From: Acidobacteriota bacterium
Lineage (GTDB): Bacteria > Acidobacteriota > Terriglobia > UBA7540
Reading direction: 5' to 3'
DNA: 10,360 nucleotides
Assembly (NCBI GenBank): GCA_003171295.1
Contig: PMYF01000436.1
Span: 1-10,360 of the forward strand
The notes beneath the pieces are model-generated. The model saw only the letters and a program-made list of their open reading frames with translations, was not told the origin of the DNA and ran no database searches. Shown here piece after piece: positions 1-7,104 of this stretch. Both the position numbers and the translations under genes were made by a program. How positions within the stretch are numbered: the stretch's first letter is position 1; every line of letters begins with the position of its first letter.

Positions 1-305
1 CTGCGCCCCCGAGTGGGCAACCCGCAGCGTCCGCGGCCGTCGTGCCGCCCTCTGCGGCGTTGGTGTTCCTCCGCAATGGAAGGAAATTCGCGGAAGCCGG
101 CCCGTTCCCCGGGAAACAGGAAAAAACCTCTGACCAGAAGGCGACGTACTTCATCCAGATTCCGCTGGAAAAGTTCCCCACCGGCCGCTACACCATTCAG
201 GTGAATGTGCTTGCCCCGGCGCTCCAGCGCGTGGCGTTCGCGCGTGTGCCGCTGGCCATCGTCAAACCACCGGCCCGAACCCCGCGGGCGGGCCCGGGCC
301 AGTGA
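1..305 (+). CDS. VWFA-related domain protein, C-terminal fragment (5' end outside window)
   Basis: The reading frame is open from base 3 to a TGA at 303-305, giving about 100 residues with no convincing start, so this is the 3' end of a longer gene. The segment after an Ala/Pro-rich linker reads VFLRNGRKF, then TYFIQIPLEKFPTGRYTIQV and FARVPLAIV. This pattern (a strand, then 'P..G.Y..QVNV', then 'F.R.PL.IV') closes the long VWFA-related proteins that are abundant in Acidobacteriota. They are usually secreted or periplasmic with an N-terminal von Willebrand A domain, and their function is unknown. The A domain itself is not in the window, so the family call rests on the tail alone. The last residues (PPARTPRAGPGQ) are a low-complexity Pro/Arg/Gly tail. 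No terminator is visible in the 79 nt before queG. Confidence 0.6.
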   Translation, partial: APPSGQPAASAAVVPPSAALVFLRNGRKFAEAGPFPGKQEKTSDQKATYFIQIPLEKFPTGRYTIQVNVLAPALQRVAFARVPLAIVKPPARTPRAGPGQ

Positions 306-384
306 GGACGGCAGTTACCGTTCCATCGCACCTGGACCGAAAAGTTCTCCTCTCCAGCCCCCTGGCCGGGTTAACATTCCCTCC

Positions 385-1545
385 ATGGGCTGGGCGAGCA
401 TCATCAAACGACGCGCCCTCGAGGCCGGTTTCGACCTTATGGGGATTGCTCCGCCCGCCGCGTTGAAGGATTCCGAGTTCCTATCGCAGTGGGTGAAGAA
501 GGGATTCGGCGGGGAAATGCGTTACCTTGCCGATCCCAGGCGGGCGGACCCGCATCGAGTGCTGCCCTCGGTGAAATCCGTAATCTCCGTCGGCCTTTTC
601 TACAACACCCCCCACCCTTATTCCACGCAGGTTGGTGGCCCGAGCGAGGGCGAGCGAAACTCGGCCGCTCCTATCGCGGCAAGCCGCGAAGTGCGCCCGC
701 GAGCCTGGATTTCACGTTATGCGTGGGGCAGGGACTATCACGACGTGCTGCGCGGGAAGCTCGAACAACTTCGTACGTCGGTCGAGGAGTTGGAGCCCGG
801 TGTCGAGACGCGAGTTTACGTGGACACGGGGCCCATTTTGGAGCGGGCTTACGCACGTCTTTCGGGGATCGGATGGATGGGCAAGAACACCTGCCTGATC
901 AATGAACGTAAGGGGTCATGGTTTTTCCTGGGGGTGATCCTGACCAATCTCGAGTTGGAACTGGACCTTCCCGCGCCGGACCGATGCGGCTCCTGCACCC
1001 TCTGCCTGCAAGCCTGCCCCACCGGAGCGCTAGTTGAGCCCTACGTAATGGACGCCTCACGGTGTATCGCCTATTTCAATATCGAGCTTAAAGGCGCCAT
1101 CCCGGAGCAATTCCGGGCGGCGATGGGCAGCAACCTCTTCGGTTGCGACATTTGCCAGGACGTCTGTCCATGGAATTCTCCGCACCGCGCCAGCGTGAGT
1201 AGTTTGCGGGAATTCCAACCGCTCAAACTCTCTCCGGCTCCAACGGACGGACCTTCCGACGTCGCGTCCGAGATGGAACCAGGGAATGGGAAGGAACAGT
1301 CGCTTTTCAATCCGTCTTTGGGGGCGCTGACTTCAATAACAGAGGAAGATTTTCGTTGGTTCTTTGCGCGCTCACCGATTAAGCGCGCCAAATACCGCGG
1401 TTGGCTGCGCAACCTATGCGTGGCGATGGGAAATTCGCGGGACCCACAGTTTATCCCCTGGTTGGAAGCCGCAGCGGGAAATCCAGACCCCTTACTGCGC
1501 GACCATGCGGCGTGGGCGCTACAGCGCCTTCGATCCAAGAAATAG
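385..1545 (+). CDS. queG: Epoxyqueuosine reductase QueG
   Basis: QueG catalyses the last step of queuosine synthesis, reducing epoxyqueuosine to queuosine in the wobble position of GUN-anticodon tRNAs, in the cytoplasm, with cobalamin and two [4Fe-4S] clusters. The 386-residue product has the expected order. The N-terminal 'AGFDLMGIAPP' is followed by the conserved block VDTGPILERAY...GWMGKNT, with D147 at the position of the proposed catalytic acid. Next come the ferredoxin-like cysteines C201, C204, C207, C211 (CGSCTLCLQACP), C227 (RCIAYF), and C254, C257, C261 (CDICQDVCP). A C-terminal HEAT-like helical tail (about 345-386) is typical of the long form. Two segments look longer than usual, around residues 76-105 and 275-310. 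The frame stays open upstream to 205, but that part overlaps the VWFA-protein end and is Arg/Pro-rich. The ATG at 385 gives the canonical N-terminus, although no clear Shine-Dalgarno precedes it. Confidence 0.95.
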   Translation: MGWASIIKRRALEAGFDLMGIAPPAALKDSEFLSQWVKKGFGGEMRYLADPRRADPHRVLPSVKSVISVGLFYNTPHPYSTQVGGPSEGERNSAAPIAASREVRPRAWISRYAWGRDYHDVLRGKLEQLRTSVEELEPGVETRVYVDTGPILERAYARLSGIGWMGKNTCLINERKGSWFFLGVILTNLELELDLPAPDRCGSCTLCLQACPTGALVEPYVMDASRCIAYFNIELKGAIPEQFRAAMGSNLFGCDICQDVCPWNSPHRASVSSLREFQPLKLSPAPTDGPSDVASEMEPGNGKEQSLFNPSLGALTSITEEDFRWFFARSPIKRAKYRGWLRNLCVAMGNSRDPQFIPWLEAAAGNPDPLLRDHAAWALQRLRSKK

Positions 1546-1612
1546 CACGCTGAACCAGCCTGCATGGGTTGAAGGGCGGTCCGGCTGGGGGCGGTCGAGT
1601 TCGAGGATTCAA

Positions 1613-2563
1613 TTACTCCATCGGGATGCGGCTCTTGTTCTGCGCGAGCCACTGCGTAAAGGTTTGCAGCGACGGGTTCAAACTCCGCGACACGTCGAGA
1701 TTGCGCGCGCCACAGAAGTACTCTTCGAAATCATGATTAAATTGGAACATATTGCCGAGGTCTTCGGCGCCGGGGAACCCAAAATCGCGGTACAACTCCG
1801 GGTAGATGGCGTTGTAACCCACATCCTGGCCCAGCGCTTTGCTGAGCGCTGCGGCCATCGCGGAACCGGTCAAATGCTCGCCGGCGATGCCGACCGTCTT
1901 GCCGGTGAGTTCGCGGCCCTTCTTGAAAATGCCGTAGGCGCACCGGCCGATATCCTCAGCGGCGATCCCCGGGAGTTTCTTGTCGCCCATGGGAAGCGTG
2001 ATCGCCAGCTTCCCATCCGGTCCCTTCTTGGGGCCCATGCCGAAGTAGATGAAGTTGTCCCAATAGAACGAAGTCAGCAGGAAGGTGGTGGGAACGGCAA
2101 GGTCGGTGAAGACATGGTCTGCTTCGCCCTTGGCATCGAAATGCGGCACCTTGTACTTGCCCATCAGGGTGGGCATGCGGTTGTCACCGAGAGGAACCCA
2201 CCGGCGGGTGTCTTCGAGGGTGGACCAGATAACATGTTGCAGGCCGGCGTGTTTCGCCGCCTGGGCCATGGCGGTGGCATTGGCCAATTCCTTCTCGGGC
2301 GAAAAATGGGCCCAGAAGAAGGTGACGCAATAGGCCCCGTAAGCTCCTTGGAACGCGCGCTTCAAGCTCTCGACGTCGTCTATGTCTGCCGCCACCACCT
2401 CAGCGCCCCGCTTGGCCAACTCTTTCGCCTTATCGGAGTTGGCGTCTCGGGTGAGCACACGCGCCGTAAAACTGCCAGCCGGATCGCTCAGGATGGCGCG
2501 AGCCACGCCGCCGCCCTGCGCGCCGGTTGCCCCCACGACAATAATGATCTTCTTTCCCGCCAT
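1613..2563 (-). CDS. NmrA/HSCARG-like NAD(P)-binding protein
   Basis: This is a 316-residue atypical short-chain dehydrogenase of the NmrA family. The N-terminus has a beta strand and a dinucleotide-binding loop VVGATGAQGGG (G11, G14, G17), then R39 after the second strand, which usually favours NADP(H). VPHFDAKGEAD (139-149) and the later FGFPGAEDLGNMFQF closely resemble segments I recall from human HSCARG/NMRAL1, a NADPH-sensing regulator rather than an enzyme. The classical YxxxK tyrosine is replaced by His (H141...K145), which also suggests sensing or binding more than catalysis. The ATG at 2563 is chosen because CAGGAG lies 6 nt upstream and the Rossmann strand starts immediately after it. 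The frame could extend 34 residues further, but that part has no family character. The gene lies 152 nt downstream of sodA on the same strand and converges with queG. A role in redox-dependent control is inference. Confidence 0.88.
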   Translation of the reverse strand: MAGKKIIIVVGATGAQGGGVARAILSDPAGSFTARVLTRDANSDKAKELAKRGAEVVAADIDDVESLKRAFQGAYGAYCVTFFWAHFSPEKELANATAMAQAAKHAGLQHVIWSTLEDTRRWVPLGDNRMPTLMGKYKVPHFDAKGEADHVFTDLAVPTTFLLTSFYWDNFIYFGMGPKKGPDGKLAITLPMGDKKLPGIAAEDIGRCAYGIFKKGRELTGKTVGIAGEHLTGSAMAAALSKALGQDVGYNAIYPELYRDFGFPGAEDLGNMFQFNHDFEEYFCGARNLDVSRSLNPSLQTFTQWLAQNKSRIPME

Positions 2564-2627
2564 GTGATTCTCCTGGTTGAGATGGCTGGCGAGACGCGCT
2601 GGCGCCTCGGATTTTGCTTGGGCCACT

Positions 2628-2646
2628 TTCGGCGCCAAAAGCCGAA
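2628..2646. repeat. Inverted repeat in the sodA-nmrA-like gap
   Basis: TTCGGC and GCCGAA form a perfect 6-bp inverted repeat around a 7-nt loop, and the left arm overlaps the GGCGCC palindrome at 2631-2636. It lies 65 nt upstream of the NmrA-like start. There is no T-run on either side, so it is not a classic terminator. It could be an operator or a leader hairpin for the NmrA-like gene, or chance in GC-rich DNA. Confidence 0.3.
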
Positions 2647-2700
2647 TCCCCACGCCGGCCCGCACGGCTCAATCGTATTCACTTCCGAGAAATTTCGAAG

Positions 2701-2714
2701 TCACCTTTTGGTGA
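2701..2714 (-). terminator. Weak hairpin just after sodA stop
   Basis: Read on the minus strand, TCACC-AAAA-GGTGA forms a 5-bp stem with a 4-nt loop, starting one base after the sodA stop codon. Only a mixed A/T stretch (CTTCGAAATTTC) follows, with no continuous U-run. At best it is a weak or partial terminator or an mRNA-end stabiliser, so read-through into the NmrA-like gene is possible. Confidence 0.3.
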
Positions 2715-2715
2715 T

Positions 2716-3327
2716 CTACTTCGCAGAGTGGAAACGCTTCTCGATCTCAGCCCAATTGACCACGTTCCACCACGCGCCCACGTACTCATTACGTCGATTT
2801 TGGTACTTGAGGTAGTAGGCGTGCTCCCAAACGTCGATTCCCAATATCGGGTATTTGCCTTCCAGGACCGGGCTGTCCTGGTTTGCGGTCGAGTAGATGT
2901 CGAGCTTGCCGTTGTGAGCAACGAGCCAGGCCCATCCCGAGCCGAAGCGGCCCATCGCGGCAGCCGAGAGTTTATCTTTGAAGTTGTCAAAGCTTGTGAA
3001 CGCACTGTTGATGGCCTCAGCCAGCTTGCCGCCGGGTTGCCCCCCGGCCTTCGGTCCCATGATCTGCCAGAACATGGAGTGATTCAGATGGCCGCCACCG
3101 TTATTGCGGACGGCCGTGCGGATTGATTCGGGGACGATCGCAAGATTGTTGGCCAGCAGTTCTTCCACACTCTTGCCGGCCAAAGCTGGGGCAGATTCTA
3201 AAGCTTTGTTTAGGTTGGTCACATAGGCGTTGTGGTGCTTGCCGTGATGGATTTCCATGGTCGCCTTATCGATGGAAGGCTCCAGCGCATCGGGCGCATA
3301 TGGCAATGCAGGAAGGGTAAAGGGCAT
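2716..3327 (-). CDS. sodA: Superoxide dismutase [Mn], Fe/Mn family
   Basis: This enzyme converts superoxide to oxygen and hydrogen peroxide. The 203 residues match the family length. The N-terminal hairpin carries H27 (MEIHHGKHHNAYV), the second helix H83 (GGGHLNHSMFW), and the C-terminal domain D165 and H169 (DVWEHAYY). These are the four metal ligands. FGSGWAWL (128-135) is the other family signature. Metal choice is inferred: the GGG before HLNH and Q150 in STANQDSP are Mn-type marks, whereas Fe enzymes carry their glutamine in the second helix; a cambialistic enzyme cannot be excluded. There is no signal peptide, so it is cytoplasmic. The ATG at 3327 is preceded by AAAGGAG at 5 nt. A near-consensus promoter with palindromes at the start site lies about 140 nt upstream (see those entries). 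The NmrA-like gene follows on the same strand. Confidence 0.96.
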   Translation of the reverse strand: MPFTLPALPYAPDALEPSIDKATMEIHHGKHHNAYVTNLNKALESAPALAGKSVEELLANNLAIVPESIRTAVRNNGGGHLNHSMFWQIMGPKAGGQPGGKLAEAINSAFTSFDNFKDKLSAAAMGRFGSGWAWLVAHNGKLDIYSTANQDSPVLEGKYPILGIDVWEHAYYLKYQNRRNEYVGAWWNVVNWAEIEKRFHSAK

Positions 3328-3328
3328 A

Positions 3329-3345
3329 GCAACTCCTTTAGTTGC
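3329..3345 (-). promoter_or_regulatory. Hairpin containing the sodA ribosome binding site
   Basis: On the sodA strand the bases before the start read GCAACT-AAAGG-AGTTGC, a perfect 6-bp inverted repeat with a 5-nt loop, one base from the ATG. The Shine-Dalgarno AAAGGAG occupies the loop and the first two bases of the right arm. A short stem of this stability could modulate translation initiation, or simply present the Shine-Dalgarno in an open loop. The structure is seen in the sequence; any regulatory role is inference. Confidence 0.5.
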
Positions 3346-3453
3346 GAAGATTTCGAAGGCACTCCACCAAGGCTCAGTTTCAGAGAGAAACCTACGCTGG
3401 TCGGCGGCGGCGCCTTCCGCACACTTTGAAGATGTCTGTCAAAACAGCCCGAA

Positions 3454-3477
3454 CAGTAGTGTACTGAACTAGCTAGT
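3454..3477 (-). promoter_or_regulatory. Paired palindromes at sodA transcription start, candidate operator
   Basis: Two perfect inverted repeats lie side by side. CAGTA-GTG-TACTG is at 3454-3466 and ACTAGCTAGT is at 3468-3477. The second overlaps the predicted -10 box (3475-3480) and the expected start point near 3468; the first lies in the first bases of the transcript. This is a usual place for a repressor site. I do not recognise which family would bind. Confidence 0.45.
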
Positions 3478-3504
3478 ATAGATCATATTCCCTCAACCTG
3501 TCAA
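3475..3504 (-). promoter_or_regulatory. Sigma70-type promoter of sodA
   Basis: On the minus strand TTGACA (3504-3499) is followed by an 18-bp spacer and TATACT (3480-3475). The -35 is perfect and the -10 matches five of six bases. Transcription should start near 3468, giving an untranslated leader of about 140 nt before the sodA ATG. Confidence 0.72.
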
Positions 3505-3542
3505 ATATCACGATGCGATAGGAAATAGAACCTCCGCGGAAG

Positions 3543-3571
3543 TTGAGCGTACGGCGGGGGTGTGCTAGCGT
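3543..3571 (+). promoter_or_regulatory. Possible extended -10 promoter for the rhamnosidase gene
   Basis: TTGAGC (3543-3548) is followed by a 17-bp spacer and TGC-TAGCGT, where TAGCGT at 3566-3571 keeps only the T, A and last T of the consensus but has the TGn extension. The position, upstream of the rhamnosidase start and divergent from sodA, is sensible. The match is modest. Confidence 0.35.
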
Positions 3572-3756
3572 GATTGCTGCCGGCTGGCACCAGCTTTGAT
3601 CCTTACCGGGACGGGATTCGGAAACTTACAATGGAGGAGCCCACAGAGCGTTGACCGAAGAATCGTCAGAGGCCTATCGTCAGCCGGCGGCAATGGCGAT
3701 GCCCCGTGACCAGCAAGTTTCTCGCACCTGGGATTCATATCCGAAGGAGTATTCGA

Positions 3757-6700
3757 ATGTGCAGAATCATTCTCGCGCTTTCCTGCTGGGGGTTCTCAGT
3801 TTTGTTTCCTTTGGCTATCCAGGCAGCGCGGGCAGCGAGCCCATTACGGCCCGTAGATCTGCGTTGTGAATACCGGAAGCACCCCCTTGGCATCGACACA
3901 CTACAGCCTCGGTTGAGTTGGAAACTCAAGTCAAGCGATCCCCAGACGCGAGGTCGGATGCAGACCGCCTACCAGATCCTGGCGGCGAGTACTGAAGAGC
4001 TTTTGCGTAATGATCAAGGCGATCTCTGGGTCACGGGGAAGGTGGAGTCTGACAGGTCTATCCAGTTGCCTTATGGCGGCAAGCCCCTGTCGTCAGGCAA
4101 GGTGGTCTGGTGGAAAGTGCAAGTCTGGGACAACGACGGAAAGCCCTCGGGGTGGAGCGAACCGAGTTGGTGGTCAATGGGTCTCCTTGCGGCCGGCGAC
4201 TGGAAGGGGAAGTGGATCGGGCTCGATGGCGGCGAGGGAAAACCGGAGCAGTTAGCAGGAGCCCAGTGGATCGGATCCTCTCAGCCCGGGTCCGAGACGA
4301 AATATTTCCGCCGAACCCTCGAAATGCCGTCGGACAATTCGGTCTCTGATGTTCTCGTGTACCTGGTCGGTTCCGGCGACTCCACGCTGTTCGTTAATGG
4401 GGAGCAGGTGGCAATAGCCAAGGGAGTTAAGGACCCCCTCTCGTCGGATATCACTAGTGCTTTGCACCCAGGCACAAACCTCCTGGCCGTTGCTGTGGCG
4501 GGTTCCGGCGCCAATTCTGGCGGTCTCATCGGCACACTGGAGATGAAAAGAGCAGGGGGCGAAACTGTGGTTGTGCCCACCGATCAGCAGTGGCGAGTTT
4601 CCTCGACCGAAGCCCCCAATTGGAATAGGCGTGATTTCAACGACTCGTCGTGGGAGGCAGCCAAAGTCCTGGGCGCCTATGGCATGGCTCCATGGGGAGA
4701 AGTTGGTTGGGCGGAACGCAGCGTCCTGCCTGCCCGCCTGCTTCGCAAGGACTTTGGGGCGGAGGGTCAGGTGAAACGCGCCACGCTTTATGTTTCGGGC
4801 CTGGGGCTCTTTGAAGCTTACTTGAATGGTAAGAGGGTCAGCAACGATGCGCTGACGCCCGCGCTAAGCGATTACGACAAGCGCGTCTTTTACTTGACGT
4901 ATGATGTCACGAAGCTCCTGCGCCCGGGCAGGAACGCGCTCGGAATCATCCTAGGCAATGGCCGTTTCTTCGCCCCGCGCCATAAGGTTCCCACTTTCAC
5001 GCGGACTTTCGGTTATCCCAAACTGCTATTGCAATTGGAAATGGAATTGGCCAACGGAAGACTTGCGCGTGTTACCACAGACGAAAGCTGGAAGGTAACC
5101 ACCGACGGACCCATTCGTGCGAATAACGAATATGACGGTGAGGTTTACGATGGCCGCCGGGAGATGGAAGGCTGGAATCGTCCGGGCTTCCGCGAGAGCG
5201 GCTGGCTACCGGCGCGGGTCGTAAAAAGTCCTGTGGGAGCGCTCTCGGCCCAACCGTTTGAGTCCATTCGGGTCACCGATACTCTCCGGCCGATCGCCGT
5301 GACCGAACCGCTCCCGAACGTTTATGTCTTTGACATGGGACAGAACATGGTCGGTTGGTGCCGCCTGACCGTCACGGGACCGCGGGGCAGCCGCGTCACC
5401 CTTAGCCACGCCGAAAGGCTGAGACCCGACGGCACGGTCCATATGGAGAACCTCCGCTCGGCAGAAGCAGCTGATACTTACATCCTCAAGGGAACGGGGA
5501 CGGAATTGTATGAGCCGCGTTTCACGTATCACGGCTTCCGCTACGTCGAGATGAAGGGTTTTCCCGGGAAACCCACCCTGGCTTCCCTCGTGGGGCGCGA
5601 AGTTCACGATGACGTGGAAGAGCACGCGGATTTCACTACGTCCAATCCCACTATCAACCAGATCTACAGAAACGTGGTTTGGGGCGCTAAAGACAACTAC
5701 CGGAGTATACCCACGGACTGCCCGCAACGCGACGAACGCCAGGGCTGGCTCGGTGACCGGTCTGCTGAAAGCCGGGGTGAACCCTATATGTTCGATGTCG
5801 CTGCTCTTTATGCAAAGTGGGTGGATGATTTCGCGGACTCCCAGGATGCGCAGGGCAGCATCAGTGACGTATCCCCGGCGTATTGGCCTTTCTACGTTGA
5901 CAATGTCACGTGGCCTTCCAGCTTCATCATTATTCCCGACCACCTCTACGATCAGTATGGCGATTTGAGGGTTATCGAGAAACATTACGACGGCATGCGG
6001 AAGTGGATCACCCATATGCGGACGTACCTCAAGGACGACCTCATGTCGCGTGATGTCTATGGGGATTGGTGCGTACCGCCGGAATCTCCGGAACTGATTC
6101 ATTCGAACGATCCTGCCCGCAAGACGGATGGCACTCTTTTGGGCACAACCTACTATTATCATCTCCTCCGGTTAATGGTGCGTTTCGCGACCTTGCTGGG
6201 CAAGCAAGGCGACGCGGACGAGTACAGCCAGCTCGCCGACAGGATATCGATGGCATTTCATAAGACGTATTTTCACGCGACCAAAGGCCAGTACAGCAAC
6301 GGCTCACAAACCTCCAGTGTGCTCCCTCTGGCATTCGGGATGGTACCCGAGCCGGATCGGCAGTGCGTTTCCCAGGCGCTGATTCGCAAAATTGAGGAAC
6401 AGAACAAAGGGCACGTCGGGACAGGGCTTATCGGTGGCCAATGGCTTATGCAGACGCTTTCGGAAAGTGGCCACGCGAGCGTTGCTTATGAAATCGCATC
6501 CCAGCAGACCTACCCGAGCTGGGGTTACATGGCCAGCCACGGCGCCACGACGATCTGGGAGCTTTGGAACGGCGATACTGCCAATCCCGCGATGAATTCA
6601 GGCAATCACTTAATGCTGGTCGGTGACCTCATTACCTGGTTCTATGAGAATCTGGCGGGGATTCGTCCCGATCCCGCCAAGCCAGCATTCAAGCACATCA

Positions 6701-6999
6701 TCATGCGCCCGACTCCTGCCGGCGATTTGACATCCGTAAAGGCTTCCCACCGTTCCCCCTATGGCGAGATTGTGAGTGATTGGACCCTTAACGGAGACCG
6801 CTTCACTTGGAGCGTAGCCGTGCCGCCCAATACCACGGCAACTGTCTACATACCGACGAACGGCAAGGCGACTGCAACCGAAAGCGGAAAGCCGGCAGGA
6901 GATGCCCCAGGCGTTAAGTACCTGCGGGCGGAGACGGGGGTGGCAGTTTACAGTGTAGGCTCGGGTAGTTACCGGTTCAGGTCCACCCTGCCGCACTGA
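3757..6999 (+). CDS. Secreted GH78 alpha-L-rhamnosidase, multidomain
   Basis: The enzyme should release terminal alpha-L-rhamnose from plant or microbial glycans and glycosides by an inverting mechanism. The 1080-residue product begins with a signal peptide (MCRIILALSCWG..., likely cleaved near ARA-AS, about residue 27) and so acts outside the cytoplasm. Domains in order: Ig/fibronectin-like N-terminal domain (about 30-160, with 'WKVQVWD'); an extra jelly-roll domain (about 169-316); the usual rhamnosidase N-domain jelly roll (about 325-495, 'ATLYVSGLGLFEAYLNG'); a beta-sandwich (about 500-610, 'FDMGQNMVGW'); the catalytic alpha6/alpha6 barrel (about 615-965); and a C-terminal beta domain to the end. 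Family active-site blocks are intact: TDCPQRDERQGWLGD (D654, E660, D667) and TTIWELWNGD, with E935 the likely general base and E660 the likely general acid. The start at 3757 has GAAGGAG 7 nt upstream; a GTG at 3706 would bury the signal peptide. It is longer than most family members because of the extra domain. Confidence 0.93.
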   Translation: MCRIILALSCWGFSVLFPLAIQAARAASPLRPVDLRCEYRKHPLGIDTLQPRLSWKLKSSDPQTRGRMQTAYQILAASTEELLRNDQGDLWVTGKVESDRSIQLPYGGKPLSSGKVVWWKVQVWDNDGKPSGWSEPSWWSMGLLAAGDWKGKWIGLDGGEGKPEQLAGAQWIGSSQPGSETKYFRRTLEMPSDNSVSDVLVYLVGSGDSTLFVNGEQVAIAKGVKDPLSSDITSALHPGTNLLAVAVAGSGANSGGLIGTLEMKRAGGETVVVPTDQQWRVSSTEAPNWNRRDFNDSSWEAAKVLGAYGMAPWGEVGWAERSVLPARLLRKDFGAEGQVKRATLYVSGLGLFEAYLNGKRVSNDALTPALSDYDKRVFYLTYDVTKLLRPGRNALGIILGNGRFFAPRHKVPTFTRTFGYPKLLLQLEMELANGRLARVTTDESWKVTTDGPIRANNEYDGEVYDGRREMEGWNRPGFRESGWLPARVVKSPVGALSAQPFESIRVTDTLRPIAVTEPLPNVYVFDMGQNMVGWCRLTVTGPRGSRVTLSHAERLRPDGTVHMENLRSAEAADTYILKGTGTELYEPRFTYHGFRYVEMKGFPGKPTLASLVGREVHDDVEEHADFTTSNPTINQIYRNVVWGAKDNYRSIPTDCPQRDERQGWLGDRSAESRGEPYMFDVAALYAKWVDDFADSQDAQGSISDVSPAYWPFYVDNVTWPSSFIIIPDHLYDQYGDLRVIEKHYDGMRKWITHMRTYLKDDLMSRDVYGDWCVPPESPELIHSNDPARKTDGTLLGTTYYYHLLRLMVRFATLLGKQGDADEYSQLADRISMAFHKTYFHATKGQYSNGSQTSSVLPLAFGMVPEPDRQCVSQALIRKIEEQNKGHVGTGLIGGQWLMQTLSESGHASVAYEIASQQTYPSWGYMASHGATTIWELWNGDTANPAMNSGNHLMLVGDLITWFYENLAGIRPDPAKPAFKHIIMRPTPAGDLTSVKASHRSPYGEIVSDWTLNGDRFTWSVAVPPNTTATVYIPTNGKATATESGKPAGDAPGVKYLRAETGVAVYSVGSGSYRFRSTLPH

Positions 7000-7104
7000 A
7001 CAACGCCTGGCTTGAAACGGAGGAGTTCCGAGCTGTTTGATTCGCTGCCGGCGGGGCTCCTCTCGCCGTGACTTGAGACCTTCTGGGGTTGATAAGGAGA
7101 GTGC

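Larger units (their letters stand above)
3328..3756. other. Divergent intergenic region between sodA and the rhamnosidase gene
   Basis: This 429-nt stretch holds no convincing gene; short open frames here have no family character. On the minus strand it contains the sodA leader, palindromes and promoter. On the plus strand it carries a weaker promoter candidate for the rhamnosidase gene, an 8-bp palindrome TCCGCGGA (3533-3540) just before that promoter's -35, and an untranslated leader of about 180 nt. The part around 3450-3530 is clearly richer in A/T than its surroundings. Confidence 0.7.

Noticed and set aside
205..384. In-frame extension of queG to a start near 205
   Set aside because: It overlaps the end of the VWFA-related frame, is Arg/Pro-rich without family similarity, and the standard QueG N-terminus begins at the ATG at 385.
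1555..1588. Inverted repeat CCAGCC/GGCTGG between queG and the NmrA-like gene as a two-way terminator
   Set aside because: The loop is 22 nt, the stem only 6 bp, and no T-run flanks it on either strand.
1364..2815. Long plus-strand open frame (483 codons) across the nmrA-like gene
   Set aside because: It lies antisense to a clear NmrA-family protein and the end of queG, its translation has no recognisable domain, and it is explained by GC-rich codon bias.
3706..3756. Upstream GTG start for the rhamnosidase
   Set aside because: It would put 17 charged residues before the signal peptide, while the ATG at 3757 has a well-placed GAAGGAG.
5206..6162. Minus-strand open frame of 318 codons inside the rhamnosidase
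   Set aside because: It is antisense to the catalytic domain of a well-supported GH78 gene, has no family character and no ribosome binding site.
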